Shown here one piece after another: positions 6,234-6,862 of a DNA stretch of 6,862 bases (positions are counted from its first letter, which is position 1; each line of letters opens with the position of its first letter). The position numbers and the translations under genes were made by a program. The notes under the pieces were generated by a model. The model made no database searches. It was not told where the DNA came from and saw only the letters and a program-made list of their open reading frames with translations. Source of the DNA: Desulfobacula sp. (lineage in GTDB: Bacteria; Desulfobacterota; Desulfobacteria; Desulfobacterales; Desulfobacteraceae); contig JAQICW010000014.1 in NCBI GenBank assembly GCA_027858355.1, positions 1-6,862 on the forward strand, given 5' to 3'.

Positions 6234-6862
6234 TAAGATACTCAATCAGCGTTGTGGATGATGAAGAATCCATTCGTGACGGTCTTGAGCTGATCCTGTC
6301 TGAAGAATATGACATCTCTTGTTTTGCCGATGCAGAATCATTTTTATCAGGTCTGGAAAAGAATGCGCCTGATCTGGTTTTAATGGATATTGGTCTACCT
6401 GCCATGAACGGGATTGACGCTTTGGCTATCATAAAAAAGAAGACCCTTGATCTTCCGGTTATCATGATAACCGCATTTGAAGACATCAATATGGTTATCC
6501 TGTCAATGAAAACAGGTGCTTTTGATTTTATCCTTAAACCCATGAATCCAGATATTCTTGAGTTAACCATTAAAAAAGCCATATCCTCCATTGCTTTGAG
6601 AAAAGAGGTTAAAATTCTCCAGGAAAAATATCTGAAAGATAATCACCCCTGTTTTATCGGAGAAAGCAAAAACATTGAAGATGTTATGGATTTTATCAAT
6701 ATGGTTGCAAAAAGTCCGGATACACCCATTATGATAATGGGGGAGACCGGGACAGGAAAAGAATTGATAGCAAAAGCCATCCATGCCAGAAGTCCGGTTT
6801 TTCAAGGATCTTTTATAGCTGTAAACTGCTCTGCCTTTCCTGATGAATTAATAGAGAGTGAA
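6230..6862 (+). CDS. NtrC-family sigma54-dependent response regulator, 3' end beyond window
   Basis: The first 211 residues are visible and the gene runs off the window. The GTG start at 6230 overlaps the kinase stop in a GTGA junction, typical of translational coupling, and GAGAAGAG (6213-6220) inside the kinase gene can serve as ribosome binding site. The receiver domain (about 3-118) has the acidic pair Asp10-Asp11, the phosphorylated Asp53 in [11 protein letters not shown], Thr81 and Lys103 in LKPM. A linker (119-140) leads into the AAA+ sigma54-interaction domain, which begins around FIGES (142-146). The Walker A motif GETGTGKE (171-178) and [17 protein letters not shown] (195-211) are intact. 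The GAFTGA loop that contacts sigma54 and the C-terminal DNA-binding domain should lie just past the end. Phosphorylated by the neighbouring kinase, it would activate sigma54 promoters; its targets are not evident here. Confidence 0.95.
   Translation, partial: MIRYSISVVDDEESIRDGLELILSEEYDISCFADAESFLSGLEKNAPDLVLMDIGLPAMNGIDALAIIKKKTLDLPVIMITAFEDINMVILSMKTGAFDFILKPMNPDILELTIKKAISSIALRKEVKILQEKYLKDNHPCFIGESKNIEDVMDFINMVAKSPDTPIMIMGETGTGKELIAKAIHARSPVFQGSFIAVNCSAFPDELIESE

Overview
The window reads as chromosomal DNA of an anaerobic, mesophilic deltaproteobacterium of the Desulfobacteraceae type (Desulfobacter/Desulfobacula-like sulfate reducers). This is inferred from the moderately AT-leaning base composition, an Rrf2 regulator with an iron-sulfur-type cysteine set, a long acyl-CoA dehydrogenase of the DmdC-like class, and a GAF-PAS histidine kinase with an NtrC-type regulator. 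No single feature fixes the genus. All supported genes lie on the + strand. There is no tRNA, rRNA, CRISPR array, insertion sequence or phage gene.

Layout. Bases 1-111 may hold the 3' end of an upstream gene; two frames are open and I cannot choose firmly. Bases 102-566 encode an Rrf2-family regulator, followed by a probable terminator (578-605). The only sizeable non-coding gap (567-725) holds a good sigma70-type promoter: a perfect TTGACA, a 17-bp spacer and TAAATT. The spacer is almost filled by a CTTAT-N5-ATAAG palindrome, a likely operator. Downstream come an acyl-CoA dehydrogenase (726-2522), a thiolase (2600-3850), a secreted FKBP-type peptidyl-prolyl isomerase (3867-4574), a soluble GAF-PAS sensor histidine kinase (about 4596-6233) and a sigma54-type response regulator (6230 onward, cut by the window end). 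Gaps after the dehydrogenase are 77, 16 and about 21 bases, and the last pair overlaps by 4, so the five genes look like one transcription unit.

How the genes may work together. The dehydrogenase and thiolase perform the first and last steps of a beta-oxidation-type cycle. The hydratase, hydroxyacyl-CoA dehydrogenase, CoA ligase and electron-transfer flavoprotein are not in the window. The Rrf2 protein is a natural candidate to control the promoter next to it, possibly in response to redox or iron-sulfur status. The kinase and regulator form a cognate two-component pair that would activate sigma54 promoters, none of which I could find here. The periplasmic isomerase is functionally unexpected in this unit. 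The individual families are all known. The interest lies in the promoter architecture and the gene combination, not in an unknown protein family.
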